Shown here in pieces: positions 10,804 to 23,440 of a DNA stretch of 64,000 nt. The position numbers and the translations under genes are program-made. The DNA is taken from positions 31,751,725 through 31,815,724 of the forward strand of contig JAQFVV010000002.1 of the NCBI GenBank assembly GCA_028023455.1, written 5' to 3'. Under the pieces are notes generated by a model, which did no database searches, was not told the DNA's origin, and was given only the letters and a program-made list of their open reading frames with translations. The stretch comes from Epiperipatus broadwayi (lineage: Eukaryota; Onychophora; Udeonychophora; Euonychophora; Peripatidae). Each line of letters begins with the position of its first letter. The stretch's first letter is position 1.

Positions 10804-12202
10804 GAACTTAGGTTATTCTGAAAATTAATGATTAATAATGGTTTTCATGTATGAAAATGATACCTCGAAGATACATACTAAACTAATTTATTGTGAATAC
10901 TAGTCATGGAGACCTCTAGGATGAGGTGGGATTTTTGTTGCAATTGTCATTTAAATCTTTCTGGTGTTATTATAAATTTATTGATATTTATTTGATAGAA
11001 TCATGAGTTTTCTATGACATATGAACTAAGGATGTAAATTCAACAATTAAACTGGGGATGATGAAGCCCACTGTGGTTTCAATCTCATAACCACCATAGA
11101 TGTATCCATATACACTTAATAAATTCATTGATTAAACTTTGTAAAACATAAGATGTAAAAATGTAAATTCAAATTTTAAACGAAGTCAATAAAGCTCTTT
11201 TGATATATATTGCCTAGAAAGAAATAGAATTTGCAATGTTGCAAATACAAAATTAATTTCCGATTTGAATATTTTTGTTTATAACTTTAATCCTTTTACG
11301 AATTTATGATTATAAATGGAATATCTTAATTATCCACCTAATTTTCTTTAAGACAATATTATTTATATGTTATTGCCTTATCCCTAAGGTTTGTTTTTAT
11401 AAATCATTTTAAATGCATTGGGATCGTCAATTAACACACAAAGCATTGATCCCATTTAACTTTTAAAAACTGAAATTAATTCACTCACTTCATTCTTTCC
11501 CCTTTTTTCATGTATCAATTTTATAGTGTGATCAGGAACTTTGTAGGGGCAGACTACTCTCTTTTCAATGGAGAGTCTCACGTGATAAAAAATGTATATG
11601 GAATAGACATTAAAAATACATCCTGCTTTGCTCCTTTAAGCTCCCAAAAGAGAAAGCAAGGATTTCTTCTCAGTTAATAAAAAGTAAAAGAATGAGAAGA
11701 AAGTATCAAAAATGTGATTATTTTTAATCCATTTGAGTTTAATTCTTCTCTTTGCTTAATTTAACCAAATTCTTAAATGATTGTTAAAATAATATATGTA
11801 GATAGAAAGTATATAGTAATAGTGTAAGTACAGTGAGAAGTTTTAATGATTAAAAATGGACATATATGGGTGAAATTAATTGTTCTTTCAGAAAAAGTGA
11901 TCCTAAAAATGTCTTATAGAAAATCAAGTAATTTGGAAATATGAATGAATTTTTGCCATGTTTACAAAATTTAAAGTTAAATTCGAAATCATCACATCTT
12001 ACGTTTAAAGACAATATTAAGAAATAAAATTAAAGTACTTATTTTAATAATTCTATGAAAAAATTAGTACATAGACAAATTTACTGTGTTAATATCCATA
12101 GTAATTAAATATAAGTTAAGCAATAAAATATTTAAATAGACAGGCAATATTTAAATTTATTTCTTATTATTCTTGATGGAAAGACATAATGCTGAAACTT
12201 GC
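10804..12202. other. Unassigned stretch
   Basis: AT-rich sequence. No coding frame, RNA gene or family shared with the rest of the window was seen. Confidence 0.4.
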
Positions 12203-12413
12203 TAAACAGACGGTAATCAATCGTGCTACACATGCGCAGTAATATTATATTAAATCAACGTTCTGTTGAATATAAGGAAGCTCTTCACCCAGGCTACCTG
12301 ACAGAAACTTTGAAAAGATAAGATCGGTAGAGAGTTTCCTCATATTCAACAAAATAACGTTGATTTAATATAACAGTACAGCGCATGTGTAGAGGTTGAC
12401 TACCGTCTGTTTA
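12203..12413. mobile_element. TA-flanked foldback MITE, ~211 bp
   Basis: Terminal inverted repeats are TAAACAGACGGTA at 12203-12215 and TACCGTCTGTTTA at 12401-12413. Pairing extends inward through CACATGCGCAG/GCGCATGTGT and ATTAAATCAACGTT/AACGTTGATTTAAT. TA at each end is consistent with a TA target duplication, as made by Tc1/mariner-type transposases. No coding capacity. No second copy was seen here. Confidence 0.75.
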
Positions 12414-14156
12414 GAATTACAGTTTAAAACTGCACTAGTAAATAGTCATTTACATACTAATGTTGTAAATTTATTGTTTATTACTCATTTATTCAATAGT
12501 AACCATCTTTAAATGAGAGTAATCATTTTAACCCCATTAAAAATAAAAAGCTTTTGTGCCAGAGAAAGAAGGAACAAAAAATTGAAGATGGATTTTGAGT
12601 TAACTATACTGTACACACAAATCAATCCTGAACCGTAAATACATTTATGTATATCATAGCTGGTTCTTTTTTTCTCAGTGATGAAAGCTTTTATTCATCA
12701 AAAAAAAAAAATACACAACAGTTAAAAAAGGTTTACCAAGAGATAATTACATGGCAAAATGAAATTCAAGTACAATATGGTGAAGGGGAAGGGAATACAT
12801 ATGAAACGGGAAGGGGATATGGAAAGGGTGAGTAGTTCAGGCAAAAAAGAGACTTTGATAAGGAGCAATTTTCACAGCCTTGGTTGCCCTGGTGGATTGA
12901 TAGGAGGATCCATATGTAACATTAACTTTGGAGGAATTGCTATATGTTAAGTCTTTTGAGGTTTCTGGGATGGATGAGGAGATTTCTGAGTTATGCTTAG
13001 ATGCAACCGGCTGATTTTTGTCTATTGTGGATGAGGAATTTTAGTTTTCCTCATTATACTTGGAATGGCATTATGATTGGTCATGTTGTTCTTTTGACTT
13101 GCTTTCTAACTTTGATAGAGCAAACCACAGCCTGAAGTCCAGAGGGCAAGGAGATGGAGACTTTGAAATAGGTTCTTTGGTAATGATGTTTCTAGTCAGT
13201 TTTGTTTGAAATTTGATTTGGATAAAATTTGGGTAATTTTGAAGGTTTTAGTTCATGAAGTTTAGGTGTTTGCACATTATTTCTGCTAGGGGCAGCGACC
13301 ATCTTTAAACCATTTGAAAGAATGAAAAGTAATATGAAGAAAACAGTTTTGAAATGGAAAAACTAAATATATTGATATGAAAGCAAAAAAAAAAAACACT
13401 GGAAAACTGGTTATTAATAGTTTTAGTTGAGTAATGAAAAAAATTGAGTGCAATTTTAGGTGGTTAGTTACCCCAGAGGAGGAGATGTCTGAAAAATAAG
13501 ATTGTTAAAAATGGCCTAAATGACTGGAACAACACACAAAATACTTTATAAACAAGTTCTGGGTGACAGGGAAATTGGAGTAGGAAAAATATGTAAGAGA
13601 CTAAGAGGGCATAAAACCCTTTATGGTCCATGAAACAGTTGAACCACCTACCAAATGGGGGGGGTGAGGTAGTTAAATGCTGATAAGCACAAGGTAGACA
13701 TAGGGAAATTATGTTAAAAATGCACTAAAACTGAGATTTAGTGAATGAAAGAGTACATTAGCAGCAAAATAAGGCCTTTAAGGCCAAAGAAATATAAAAG
13801 GCTCCTTTCATTGCTGCAACACCAACTTTTCAGAGCCCTTCTGTGTGAGCTGTGAGGAGGATGACTTTTCAATAAGAGTTCTACCTATGGACTATCATAG
13901 CTGGTTCTTTGGTCAATTTATTTAACATCTTGCAATGTTGACTTCTAACCTCTTTAGTCAGCAAGTTTTTTTTTAATTGTGTCAAAGATCCATCTAAAAT
14001 AACAAACAATTTGAAAAAAATATTGTTGTATACTGGCTACTTTGTAAGTATTTTATTAATAAAATTGTATGCAGGCTAGTCAGTATATGCAGTGTTGAGT
14101 CACTTTAGAAACAGTAATATGCTGAAAAAGAAAATTAGTCTACTGCAAGAAGCAAA
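12414..14156. other. Unassigned, purine-rich on the plus strand
   Basis: From about 12750 to 13900 the plus strand is enriched in A and G relative to the surroundings, with words such as GAGGAGATG and a G8 run near 13659. No long frame and no recognised domain. It could be an old coding or transposon relic. Confidence 0.35.
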
Positions 14157-14732
14157 ATGCTAATTTGCGTTTTTCTTAAGGTTTGTGATGGTGGTATCTT
14201 AGTTGTATTTATATAGTGGACTATTTCCATTATCTAATAGAAGTACTAAATGTCTTTAGAAAAATTTAACTTTATTTAAATATTCCAAATACATTCAACT
14301 ATTAGTAATAACACACAGATTAGTATATGCATAACATTTCAAAATGTATTATTCTCCCCTCTTTTTCAGGGGTTTCTGGCCTAACCAGTGACAGTACTAA
14401 TATGAGAATTGAACTTGGACTCTTCGATTCTTGAATATTGAATTATAAGGTGGGGCTCAGTTAGAGCATTAACTTAAATTCAATATTTAAGAATCTAAGG
14501 GCCCCAGTTCAATTCCCATGCTAGGACTGTCACTTGTCATACCAGCAACACATGAAAAAGAGGAAAGAATAATACCTCCTGAAACCTTGCCTATATACTA
14601 ACCTGTGTGCTATTACTAACAGTTGAATGTATTTGGAATATTTAAATAAAGTTAAACTTTTCTAAAGACATTCAATACTCATATTAGATGATAGAAATAG
14701 TCCAATATATAAATACATGCTAATTTGCATTT
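14157..14732 (+). mobile_element. Family S foldback with tRNA-like head and 16-bp TSD
   Basis: The flanks ATGCTAATTTGCGTTT (14157-14172) and ATGCTAATTTGCATTT (14717-14732) differ at one base and are a target site duplication. Between them lie two inverted arms. The left arm carries GGACTATTTCCATTATCTAA, AAATATTCCAAATACATTCA and CAGTGACAGTACTA; the right arm carries their complements. The right arm begins with a tRNA-like head: box A-like GGCTCAGTTAGAGC at 14455, box B-like AGTTCAATTCCC near 14509. The left arm contains the complement of the T-arm half only. The long, copy-specific TSD points to retrotransposition rather than cut-and-paste. Confidence 0.85.
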
Positions 14733-14749
14733 AATTAAGTCTAACATTA

Positions 14750-15247
14750 TGCAAATTATCAACGTTAGAATTTCTAATGTATCAGAGAAGTAGTAATGTA
14801 CAGAAGCATTGATTTAGAAGCAGATTTAAGTGTAAAATAAAAACTGATTGTGCAGTAGTAGTCAAAAATTAACAGTAGAAAAATATTCCAGTCATCGTTT
14901 AATTCGACTAACTGAAGAGATGTGTGTGTGCATAATGTGCTTATTTGAACGATAATTAAAACGACCGATGAAGTACGGAAGTTTAAAGAAGAAACGTAGA
15001 TATTGTGTGACGCTATCAATAGTTGTAAAGATATATATAATATTTATCTTCTAATATGAACTGTTATTTGATTAATATTGATATTGTTGTCAATTAGCAA
15101 GTAGCCAATTGATTTATTAATCCTATTTATTAAGGTTATTGTTCAGAGTAAATAAACTCTTGAAATTATTGATTAAACTTGTGTTGGTCGTGTTATTAAT
15201 TTATTTATATAATTGTACGGTTATCAAACATAAATCTGGCACCGAAC
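14750..15247 (+). mobile_element. LTR-like 3' part with primer-binding-site-like motif
   Basis: An AATAAA signal at 15151-15156 is followed by a GT-rich stretch (GTGTTGGTCGTG at 15181). The sequence ends in ACA near 15230, and TGGCACCGAAC follows at 15237-15247. That last word is complementary to a tRNA 3' end (GTTCGGTGCCA), like the minus-strand primer site of LTR retrotransposons. The 5' limit of the LTR is not clear and no gag or pol follows. It could be a truncated 5' end; the call is tentative. Confidence 0.5.
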
Positions 15248-16047
15248 TTATTACATATATATAAATATTTATTTTAAAATTTCAAAAATAATATGGAGTT
15301 TACAAATATTTTTAACATCCGTACTGTTTGTATTTATTTTATAATATATATTCGAGTTGCTTTTTATTTAAATACACAAAATTCATTCGCCACAAATGAT
15401 TCTAGAAAAGATAATTAATGTACTCAATAATTAGTCTGAAGAAACCTTATGGTCTTCTGAGAAATCTTAAGATTCTCTCGAGAGATGTGCCGACAAACGC
15501 ATTTCGCCGACACCTCAAGACAGAAAAATTAATTAAATCACTCAAACTAATTCGAGATTTACATTAAGTTGGAATACATTTTCCGTTATCAAATGAAAGA
15601 AAAAAATCGAAAAATAAAGATTTTAATAATTAAATGTATTACTTTTTTTAAGATTAAATGGAAAAAAAAAAATCAAGAAAAATTTAAACATTCACTTAAA
15701 ATTTAGCTAATTAATTCACTATTATTTAAATTTATTTCAACTTCATTTCATTTTTTATCATTTGTTTTCTAACAACTAAAAATCAATTGATCGAAATATG
15801 TTTTTATTTTAATAAAAATATATGTTAATCATTATTTATTATGATTATTATCAGATCCGAAGGAAAGGTCGTCAGCATCCTTATGCAAAACAATAGTTGA
15901 TACCCCCACCCCCAAAAAATAAAACAAATTCTACATGATTTTATATACATTTTAATGTTTTATTAAAGATTATATAATTTACTTTCCGAGCTTTTACAAC
16001 ACTATATTTGGATACAATATCATCAACACTTATCTATCGTGACAAAT
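15248..16047. other. Unassigned stretch
   Basis: AT-rich sequence. CTCTCGAGAG at 15475-15484 is a small palindrome. No gene recognised. Confidence 0.4.
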
Positions 16048-16308
16048 TTACCAGCCACTATTTTTATAATTTTTAATTTCGAAAATAATCTCTCTCTCTC
16101 TCTCTCCACTAGCAACCCTTGTAGGAAGAGTTAGTAATGTTCTTAATGATATGCTCAAATGTGGGTCTGAAATTGTCAAATCATTTTCATGAATATAAGT
16201 TAGAACATCAAGCCATTTTTGAAATGAATTAATTGACTTGAAAATAAATTTTAATTGCATAAGATGCTTATCTAAGCTAACATTTGTCAATAAAAGACTA
16301 TACCGCAT
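16048..16308 (-). pseudogene. hAT transposase C-terminal dimerisation remnant
   Basis: The minus-strand frame encodes W-L-D-V-L-T-Y-I-H-E-N-D-L, then I-S-L-R-T-L-L-T-L-P-T-R-V-A-S-G-E-R. This is the signature of the hAT C-terminal dimerisation region in ZMYM-type elements (R-I-L-L-T-I-P-V-T-V-A-S-x-E-R-S-F-S-K-L-K). After the E-R residues, a (CT)n/(GA)n tract at about 16090-16106 has expanded, so that F-S-K-L-K-I-I-K continues in another frame (16060-16085). The DDE catalytic core is absent. It is a dead fragment. Confidence 0.8.
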
Positions 16309-16443
16309 GTTGCTAAAAGCTTCCCTTTACTAAATAATAATATTTAATATGTAGGGTATATGATCACAGACTTTTACACGACCCACGATTCTTTCATTCT
16401 ATCTCATAACACTGATTGAACACATATATGTCGAAAAGATAAA

Positions 16444-16500
16444 TAATCACCAATATATGTATTTCATGCTAAACCAGCAATCATCAGTTGGTCCAGATTA
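16444..16500 (-). ncRNA. Hammerhead motif (family A, left arm)
   Basis: Minus strand: stem I UAAUC, bulge UGG, ACCAA; CUGAUGA; stem II UUGC/GCAU with loop UGGUUUA; GAAA; short stem III AUA/UAU; cleavage triplet AUA; then UUGGU and GAUUA closing stem I. Stem I pairs 5 bp, a bulge and 5 bp. The weak point is a U-U opposition at the first position of stem II. Confidence 0.65.
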
Positions 16501-16734
16501 TCATCTCTACACATATATGCAATAAGTGCTCAGATATATATTATGATAGTTAATCTTCATACTTTAATGGACAGGCTTCAATCCACTCCACACTCCAATT
16601 CTTCAACCGTCCATCCAATTGAAAATCTGATGATTGAACGTTCAAAGGCCACCCTTAGGCCTGTCCATTAAAGTATGAAAATTGGCTATCTTAATATATA
16701 TCCAAGCACTTATGGCATATATGTGTAGAGATGA

Positions 16735-16791
16735 TAATCTGGACAAACTGATGATTGCTGATTTAGCATGAAATACGTATATTAGTGATTG
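16735..16791 (+). ncRNA. Hammerhead motif (family A, right arm, mutated)
   Basis: The mirror copy of the left-arm motif, read on the plus strand. The core CTGATGA and GAAA and the palindromic ATACGTAT are kept. Stem I has a mismatch (ACAAA against TTAGT). Confidence 0.45.
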
Positions 16792-16893
16792 TTTATCTTT
16801 TCGACATATATGTGTTCAAGTGTATCAGTGTTATGAGATAGAGTGGAGAGTGGTGGGTCGTGTGAAAGTCTGTACTCAAATACCCTATATATT

Positions 16894-17337
16894 ATATATT
16901 AATACAGGTATATAATAAGCCTTTATTTCAGTTATTAAACATATAATATTATTTATATGCTGTCTTATTGCCACAAAAGTAATTAATTATATAAATCTTC
17001 ATACAGTCATTAACTTTCCTATATTGATAAACAAAATGGATAATTCTTGTAAAATATTTCAAACTATGTAATCATTTACACTTACTCTTTAGATACCTTA
17101 TGACATTTAATAGTAACAGCATAGACAACTTTACGAGACCAATAAAACATATTAATTATTATAATTAAATTATGGATAAATAATAATATTAATAATCTCT
17201 CATCAAAAATTACACACATACTAAGTCATGATATTGAATTTGTAATATTATATGTAATTTAAATTACATTACCTTATAGAACCTTTTTTACTCGATCTTT
17301 CCTTTTGCTTTTATTTCACCAAAGCAATTATATATCT
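16894..17337. other. Unassigned spacer
   Basis: AT-rich sequence with no recognised feature. Confidence 0.4.
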
Positions 17338-18235
17338 TCATCATCATCATCAACCATTATCAATCCACTGCAGGATGAAGGTTTCTCAAAGTTCAATCCA
17401 TCTTCTCTGATTTCTAGCATCTCTTCTTCACATCACCACTGCACACTTTCTTATTTCATCCACCCATCTCACATGTGGTCACTTTCTGGGTCTTTTACAA
17501 TCTCTTGGAATCTCGTTTAAGATTTCAATTGTCCATCTATTATCATCTCTTCTAGCAATATGTTCAGCCCAACTCCACTTCAGTCTTTTAATTTTTTCAA
17601 TGAGGTCAATAACACCTGCTTGTTCTCTTATCCATATATTGCATTTTCGATCTCTTTTTGTTACTCCCAATATGCATCTCTCCATACATTCTTTGAGTTG
17701 TCTGAAGTCTCTGTATTGCTCTTCTATTAAATGTCCATGTCTCAGATCCATAGGTAAGGACTGGTAAAACACATTTATTAAAAACCTTCCTTTCAAACAC
17801 GTAGGTATATTTCCTTTTAGTATCAAGCTATTTCTACCAAAAGCACTCCAACCAAATTTAATTCTATGATTAATTTCATCCATTATGTTTCCATATGTAT
17901 TAATAATCTGACCAAGGTATTTGTTAACTGTTAACTTCTTTTAAATCATCATAATCAATCTTTATTTTCATATTTTGAGGAAATTCAACTTTAGTCCTAT
18001 TTTTCTATTTTCATCTCATAACTCTTGCAACACTTCCTGCAACTCTAAAGCATTATTTGCAAAAACAACTACATCATCTGCAAAATCTAAATGACTTAAA
18101 TAATCTCCATTTACTTTCACTACCTTTAGCTTTCCATTTTAATCCACAAAATACTTCTTGCAGCACTACTGTAAAAAGTTTTGGAAATATGGTGTCACTT
18201 TGTCTTATATATCAGTGACAAAGTATGACTTTTTT
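17338..18235 (-). pseudogene. RTE-type LINE, 3' part from RT motif to tail
   Basis: The longest LINE remnant here, on the minus strand. The reverse-transcriptase F-A-D-D motif is at 18073-18084 (L-D-F-A-D-D-V-V-V-F-A-N-N). It is followed by I-K-F-G-W-S-A-F-G, W-T-F-N-R-R-A, I-W-I-R-E-Q-A-G-V, and the C-terminal A-E-H-I-A-R-R-D-D-N-R-W-T block. The tail ends in CATCATCATC at 17338-17350, as RTE elements end in short simple repeats. Frames are broken at several points, so it is inactive. Endonuclease and early RT are lost by 5' truncation. Related tails: 102, 868, 43121, 47668 and 49320. Confidence 0.85.
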
Positions 18236-20999
18236 AGGAATGAAAGTGCACTAATCTTTTTTATAATGTTTTTATTTCACTTGCCACAACAATTTTTATG
18301 TAATAGCACCTAATATATATATATATAAATTATGACCTCTCCTTCGTGTAGCTCCACTACACTCAAAAATAAATAATATAGTATAGTGAAAATCGCCTCC
18401 CCGGTTTCTAGCTCTAATAATTAATGAGATATTCAATTAAATGCTTTGCTAGCTCAGGTTGCTTAAAATTAACTTAGGTTCAGTTTTAGACTAACTCAAA
18501 TAACTATTCTATAACTCAGGAGATTAGAAGTAGAAATAAGGTGACAAAGTAGATTGCATTGAGATAATATTCCATAGAATACCACCTCAATGGCATAAGA
18601 ACACTATCCTCCCTTTTACTACTGTTACATATAATAACTACATAGTATTCTCATGACTTCTGCAACTTCCAATCACTAAACTCATTTAATAATTAAAGTA
18701 TTAATCTTTTATCTATCCTAACAATATTAGTAATTATCTAGCTCAGATAAAATAATCTCAGGTTCTTAAATTTATTCAATGTTAAATTAAAATAAAGTAG
18801 CAAAATATGATAAGGGATTTTGTGTCATAATTTACTGCTCTGAAGTTAGATTAATAATAAAACAATAAGAATAAGAATCACAATCTTCATTGTTTAATCC
18901 CACTAGCATAGCTTTTCTTTTATCGCAAATTTATAACCATAATAAATTAATTAATCACTCAATATCCTCCCTTTGTTTATCTTTTTCCTTACGTAATAAA
19001 ATAATTAGTAAGTGGCAGTGTTTAGATAATCTGATAAATGAAGTAAGTGGCAACTAATAGCATACAATTTAGCAAATTATTATGACAATGGATTTATGAC
19101 CAATAATGCAATGCAATTTTATAATTATTCAATTACAAAACACCAATAAATAATTAAGATTGATTAGACTTCTTATTTATATTTTGTGCAAACAATTATA
19201 TATTTAGTTTAATGACTGTAAACATATCCTATGAATCCATGCAATGATGTAGAGAAAACAAAACTCAGACACAAGTTTTAATAACAAATTTTAGAATTTT
19301 ATTAACAACAATCAAAATTAAGATAAACAAACAAATCTATTTACATTTATTTACAAGGGATATCCTCCTTTCTTTTAACATTACAAAAGTTAAATTATAC
19401 TTTTTTAGATTTCTTTTATGGTTGATTAAAATTATTATACATTTTATAAGTTATTTATTTATTTCTAATTAGGTTTATTATATTACTTAGTTTAACTATT
19501 ATATGGGTAATACTATTCTTTACCTTTTAATATTAAAATTACAGTATTATAAGTTATATATGTGGATAAACATCCTTTATAAACATTATAAATTTACAAT
19601 CAATATGGTTTTCCCTCTTAAAAAAAAATACATTTTCTTGTAACTCTCTATAAGTCACTCTGCATATTGTTCAAATATTATTACTACCTGTTACGTTTGT
19701 TATCTAATGCTCGTAAACTCTAATACATTTATTCATAAGCCATACTCATGTATAACGCCATAACACAAGTTTATTTATTTCCTGTTTCAGTTTAACATAT
19801 ATATTATAATCATCGAATGTTATTACATTCTTTGAATATGCAATACTTATATTTTTAAATATAATCAACAATAAGAAAACGTTAAATCATTTTTAATATT
19901 TTTGTATATTTCTACTTAGATATATTTTAGCAAATTATAGTTCATTTCTTAAAATTAAAATAATTCTCAGACTCCTTCCTTCCTTAGGATATATGCATCT
20001 TTTTTTCCATAATTATAATATACTCTTTGTTAATCCTAAACTATTCTTATTTCAAATAACTGCATAACATACATTCTAAAATATCTATTGTTTCTTTTCA
20101 ATAGACTTATCAAATAACGATGTAGTTGCAAGAAATACAGATAAAGATAGCGAAAGATGTATAGGATATTGGGAAGATAGATAAATAACTCACCAAAATA
20201 TATACTTCAAAATGTATGGAACAGTGTGGATAGGGCCGACATTCCTTGTCTGATAACCCTGACGATAAGCACAATGTGGCAGCTATTTATTCAGCATTAC
20301 CAAACATCTAATAAGATTCATAAGAAAGATAAAAATAACACTGTCCATGACAATATGTGTAACAGTCATAGGGCTTTGTTAACTACGCTGATTACCATCT
20401 AAAAACTACTTATAATTCCATTCCCTGTAGCATCCTAGTTTTTTAATACATCATCTTGGTTTCCGAATCTCCATGTACTACCAAGTCACTATCCAAACTA
20501 TCTCTCAAGATTTTCACTGTATCCAACATCGATAAAACTAACTACCTTTTAAAACAATAAACAAAATTCACTAATATAAAACATTCCCCTAGTCTATAAG
20601 AACAATTTGTCTTGCTTTATTACACTGTAGGTTCGACATCTACGTTTTATTAAAATAACACTTAAATATCCCAATCGGAAAAACTAACAGAAAATACGAC
20701 ATAACCATCGGTTATATTGAACTACATTAATCACACATAAAATGAGTATAGTATGCATATTTTTAAAAAATCTAATTACATCTCAAAGTGTTTTAGAGTG
20801 TTGTTTTTCAAAATGCGTTTTACAATAACTATAACAATAAAATTTTGCACTACATTCATTCGATTCACAGCTGATCTAAATAAATAAAACATACCTTATA
20901 TCATTAATAACCATAAAATGTACCAAAATAATCTTTTACCTTCCTATTAGAGTTCGTAGTGGGTTTCTTTCTCCTCGAGCATCGCAAACATACAAAATT
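18236..20999. other. Unassigned stretch
   Basis: About 2.8 kb of AT-rich sequence. A slightly less AT-rich part at 20190-20700 has no frame above 60 codons. No family shared with other parts of the window was noticed. Confidence 0.4.
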
Positions 21000-23440
21000 T
21001 CCACACACATACAATTTTATTTGAACATTCAAAATCAAAAAAAAAAACATATTATTTTATATAATGTTATATTGCAAATTAATGTATTTGTTTCCCTATT
21101 GCTATCTAAACTCAATGTTTAACTTAGATTAATAAAGAAAATAATTTAAACCATAATCACATATTTTTCTGGCGGTAAATTTTGGTTAGTCCCCTAATAT
21201 TTATTATTTTCTTCTTTGTCCGAATGTTCTCCTTTCTGATTATTAAAGTTTTAAAATAAATTAGTTCATTTAGTTAACTGTTTAGACAATCTTTAGTTTC
21301 AAGGTTTAATTCAAAATTATTAAAAATATTTATTTAGTTATCCCACGAAGTTTTTAATGTTGGGCGAATATTACCTCGGCACGTTGATGCATCTTTATTT
21401 CCATCATTACGGTACCAAATTGCGTTTTTTCCATGGATCCAATATTTTATATTTATTTCTCTGTAAACTATTTTTTTTTCTTCTTCTTCTTCTTCAGGCA
21501 AGTAATTTCCTTGGTAATTTTACTTTTATTCATTATTATTTTATATACGACATTTTTGATCTTTAACTATTTCTAGGGTAATTGCTCAGGTCATCTTAAA
21601 GAAAGTAATTCATAAAATTCTTTTTGTCCATTTATTTTTACACGAATAATATTTATTTTTATTTTTCATTATATTCATTAACTTTGTGCACAATGTCCTT
21701 CCATCAATTTTACATGCACTAAAGCAGTTTTCGTAGTAATATGCTATACAAACTATATCAATGAACAACGTTAACATTTTTGAAATATTACAAAATTTAT
21801 AACTTGGTTTTAAGAATCCATCCATTTTTTATTGAAAATTTAGATTATATTTTAATAGAATTCACTGGCAGGTTATTGTGGAGTTAGTGAAACATTATTA
21901 TGAGAACTTTTTTTAAAATTTTATTCTTAGATTCGCTTCGAAAGATTTTACAATGTTAGTTAGTTTCTTTCAAAGATATTTATTAAAAATTCTAATAAAA
22001 TTGACTAATAATTGAAGAAAGAAAGAAATTTTAAAGAGCTTAAAATTTTACCTCTGCTCTGGAGTTAACACATTTTTGTTCCCCCAGTTTATACAATTAA
22101 TTGGTGCGATTTTTCTTGTCTGCCAAAATCTATCTTTTTATTGGTCACTCCCTACTTTGGTTTGTAAACATTTTCTAAAGTTGTAAAATTGTGACATAAT
22201 AGACCTAAATATTAACCTAGTATTATTTTTAAATTAATTATTATCTATTACAATTTAATTACTTTTAAAATAAATTTGAAACAATAACTAATAAAGATGT
22301 ATAATCTTATTTTTTATTATAATGTGTGACGATTCCATCCAGCTCTATAATATACTGTTTTAAATATTTTAATTATCATTATTAATTTAAACTGGTGCTT
22401 ATACATAAAATATTCCAGACAGTCACATATACATTTCCGGTGTTTAGTCTGGTTTTATCTGTATTAATAAATTGGCTACTTATATCATTTAAAATGATTA
22501 TATAAAATTTTGAAAAATAATTTGGAAAAATATCGAACTAGATACAATTCTCACCATCACAATACTTATTATTAAATATATTACATTAACCCTTTTACTG
22601 TTTAATTATAGTTTATAATATTAAATACTACATAATATTAATTTTAAAATTTTTTAGTAATTGACCATTTATAATCATCATTGACCTATAGAAAAGGGCA
22701 CAATATATATATAATGTTTTCCGTCTTGCTAGGCCTCTATACGCAATAAAAAATGTGCAAGTTGATCAAGTTATGCAAAAAGGAAAAAAACGTTTATTTT
22801 TTTATTTCAAAAAACATAACTATATTTCCTAATCAACTCAGCCTAGAATTGTTACAATTTGTGCTATTGACAAAATCAGCTTTTAATTAATTTGATCAGG
22901 GCACCAGGATTCCCATAAGAATCCGCTGAAATCTGTCAAATATCATATCGCAAATTTAAAAAAAAATGGTTTTTTAGAGGAATTGGTATTACATCATACT
23001 GTGAACTAGAATTGTCTTTTAAATATTATTATTCCTGGAACTTATTCATAGCATATTGGCAAATGTAAATGATATTTTTAAATCTCACTACACTAATATT
23101 AATAAATTTAATAATAGACATTAATAACTATTATTAATAATGTACAAGGAAAATTAATATTAGAAATATTTTTATTCTAACAGATTAAAATGTTTAAAGA
23201 AAATTATTAATCAAATAAATTGTGAATTAAATAAACTGGAAAGAACACATACTAATCCAAACATGAATACATTAATAAAAGAAATAAATAACAGTTAAAC
23301 AAAATAAATTAAGTTCTTGATTAAATAAGAGTCTCTTGATCACTAAAATTAAAGTCCATATCGGGGTCCTATTATATGTATATTTTTAAGATGGTTTGTC
23401 GACAATTTAGTCACAATTGGGAATAATAAAGAGTCATAGC
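21000..23440. other. Unassigned stretch
   Basis: AT-rich sequence with a CTT/TTC tract at 21479-21495 and a small GGATTC/GAATCC hairpin at 22908-22925. Open frames are low complexity. No gene recognised. Confidence 0.4.

Larger units (their letters stand above)
16348..16893. mobile_element. Family A foldback, complete copy
   Basis: Long terminal inverted repeats: GTAGGGTATATGATCACAGAC at the left and GTCTGTACTCAAATACCCTA at the right. Both extend inward through ATCTCATAACACTGAT, GACATATATGTG, a hammerhead sequence and TACTTTAATGGACAGG to a centre near 16620-16660. The flanks are TATA-rich, so a TA target duplication is possible but unproven. No coding capacity. Related copies: 48168, 50570, 56836 and 62985. 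Confidence 0.88.

Noticed and set aside
16629-16645. CTGATGATTGAACG in the inner arm of family A as another ribozyme
   Set aside because: It has the CTGATGA word but no GAAA box and no stem partners; it is part of the ordinary inverted arm.
17305-17520. Plus-strand frame over the LINE tail
   Set aside because: It is the antisense of the RTE C-terminal coding region.
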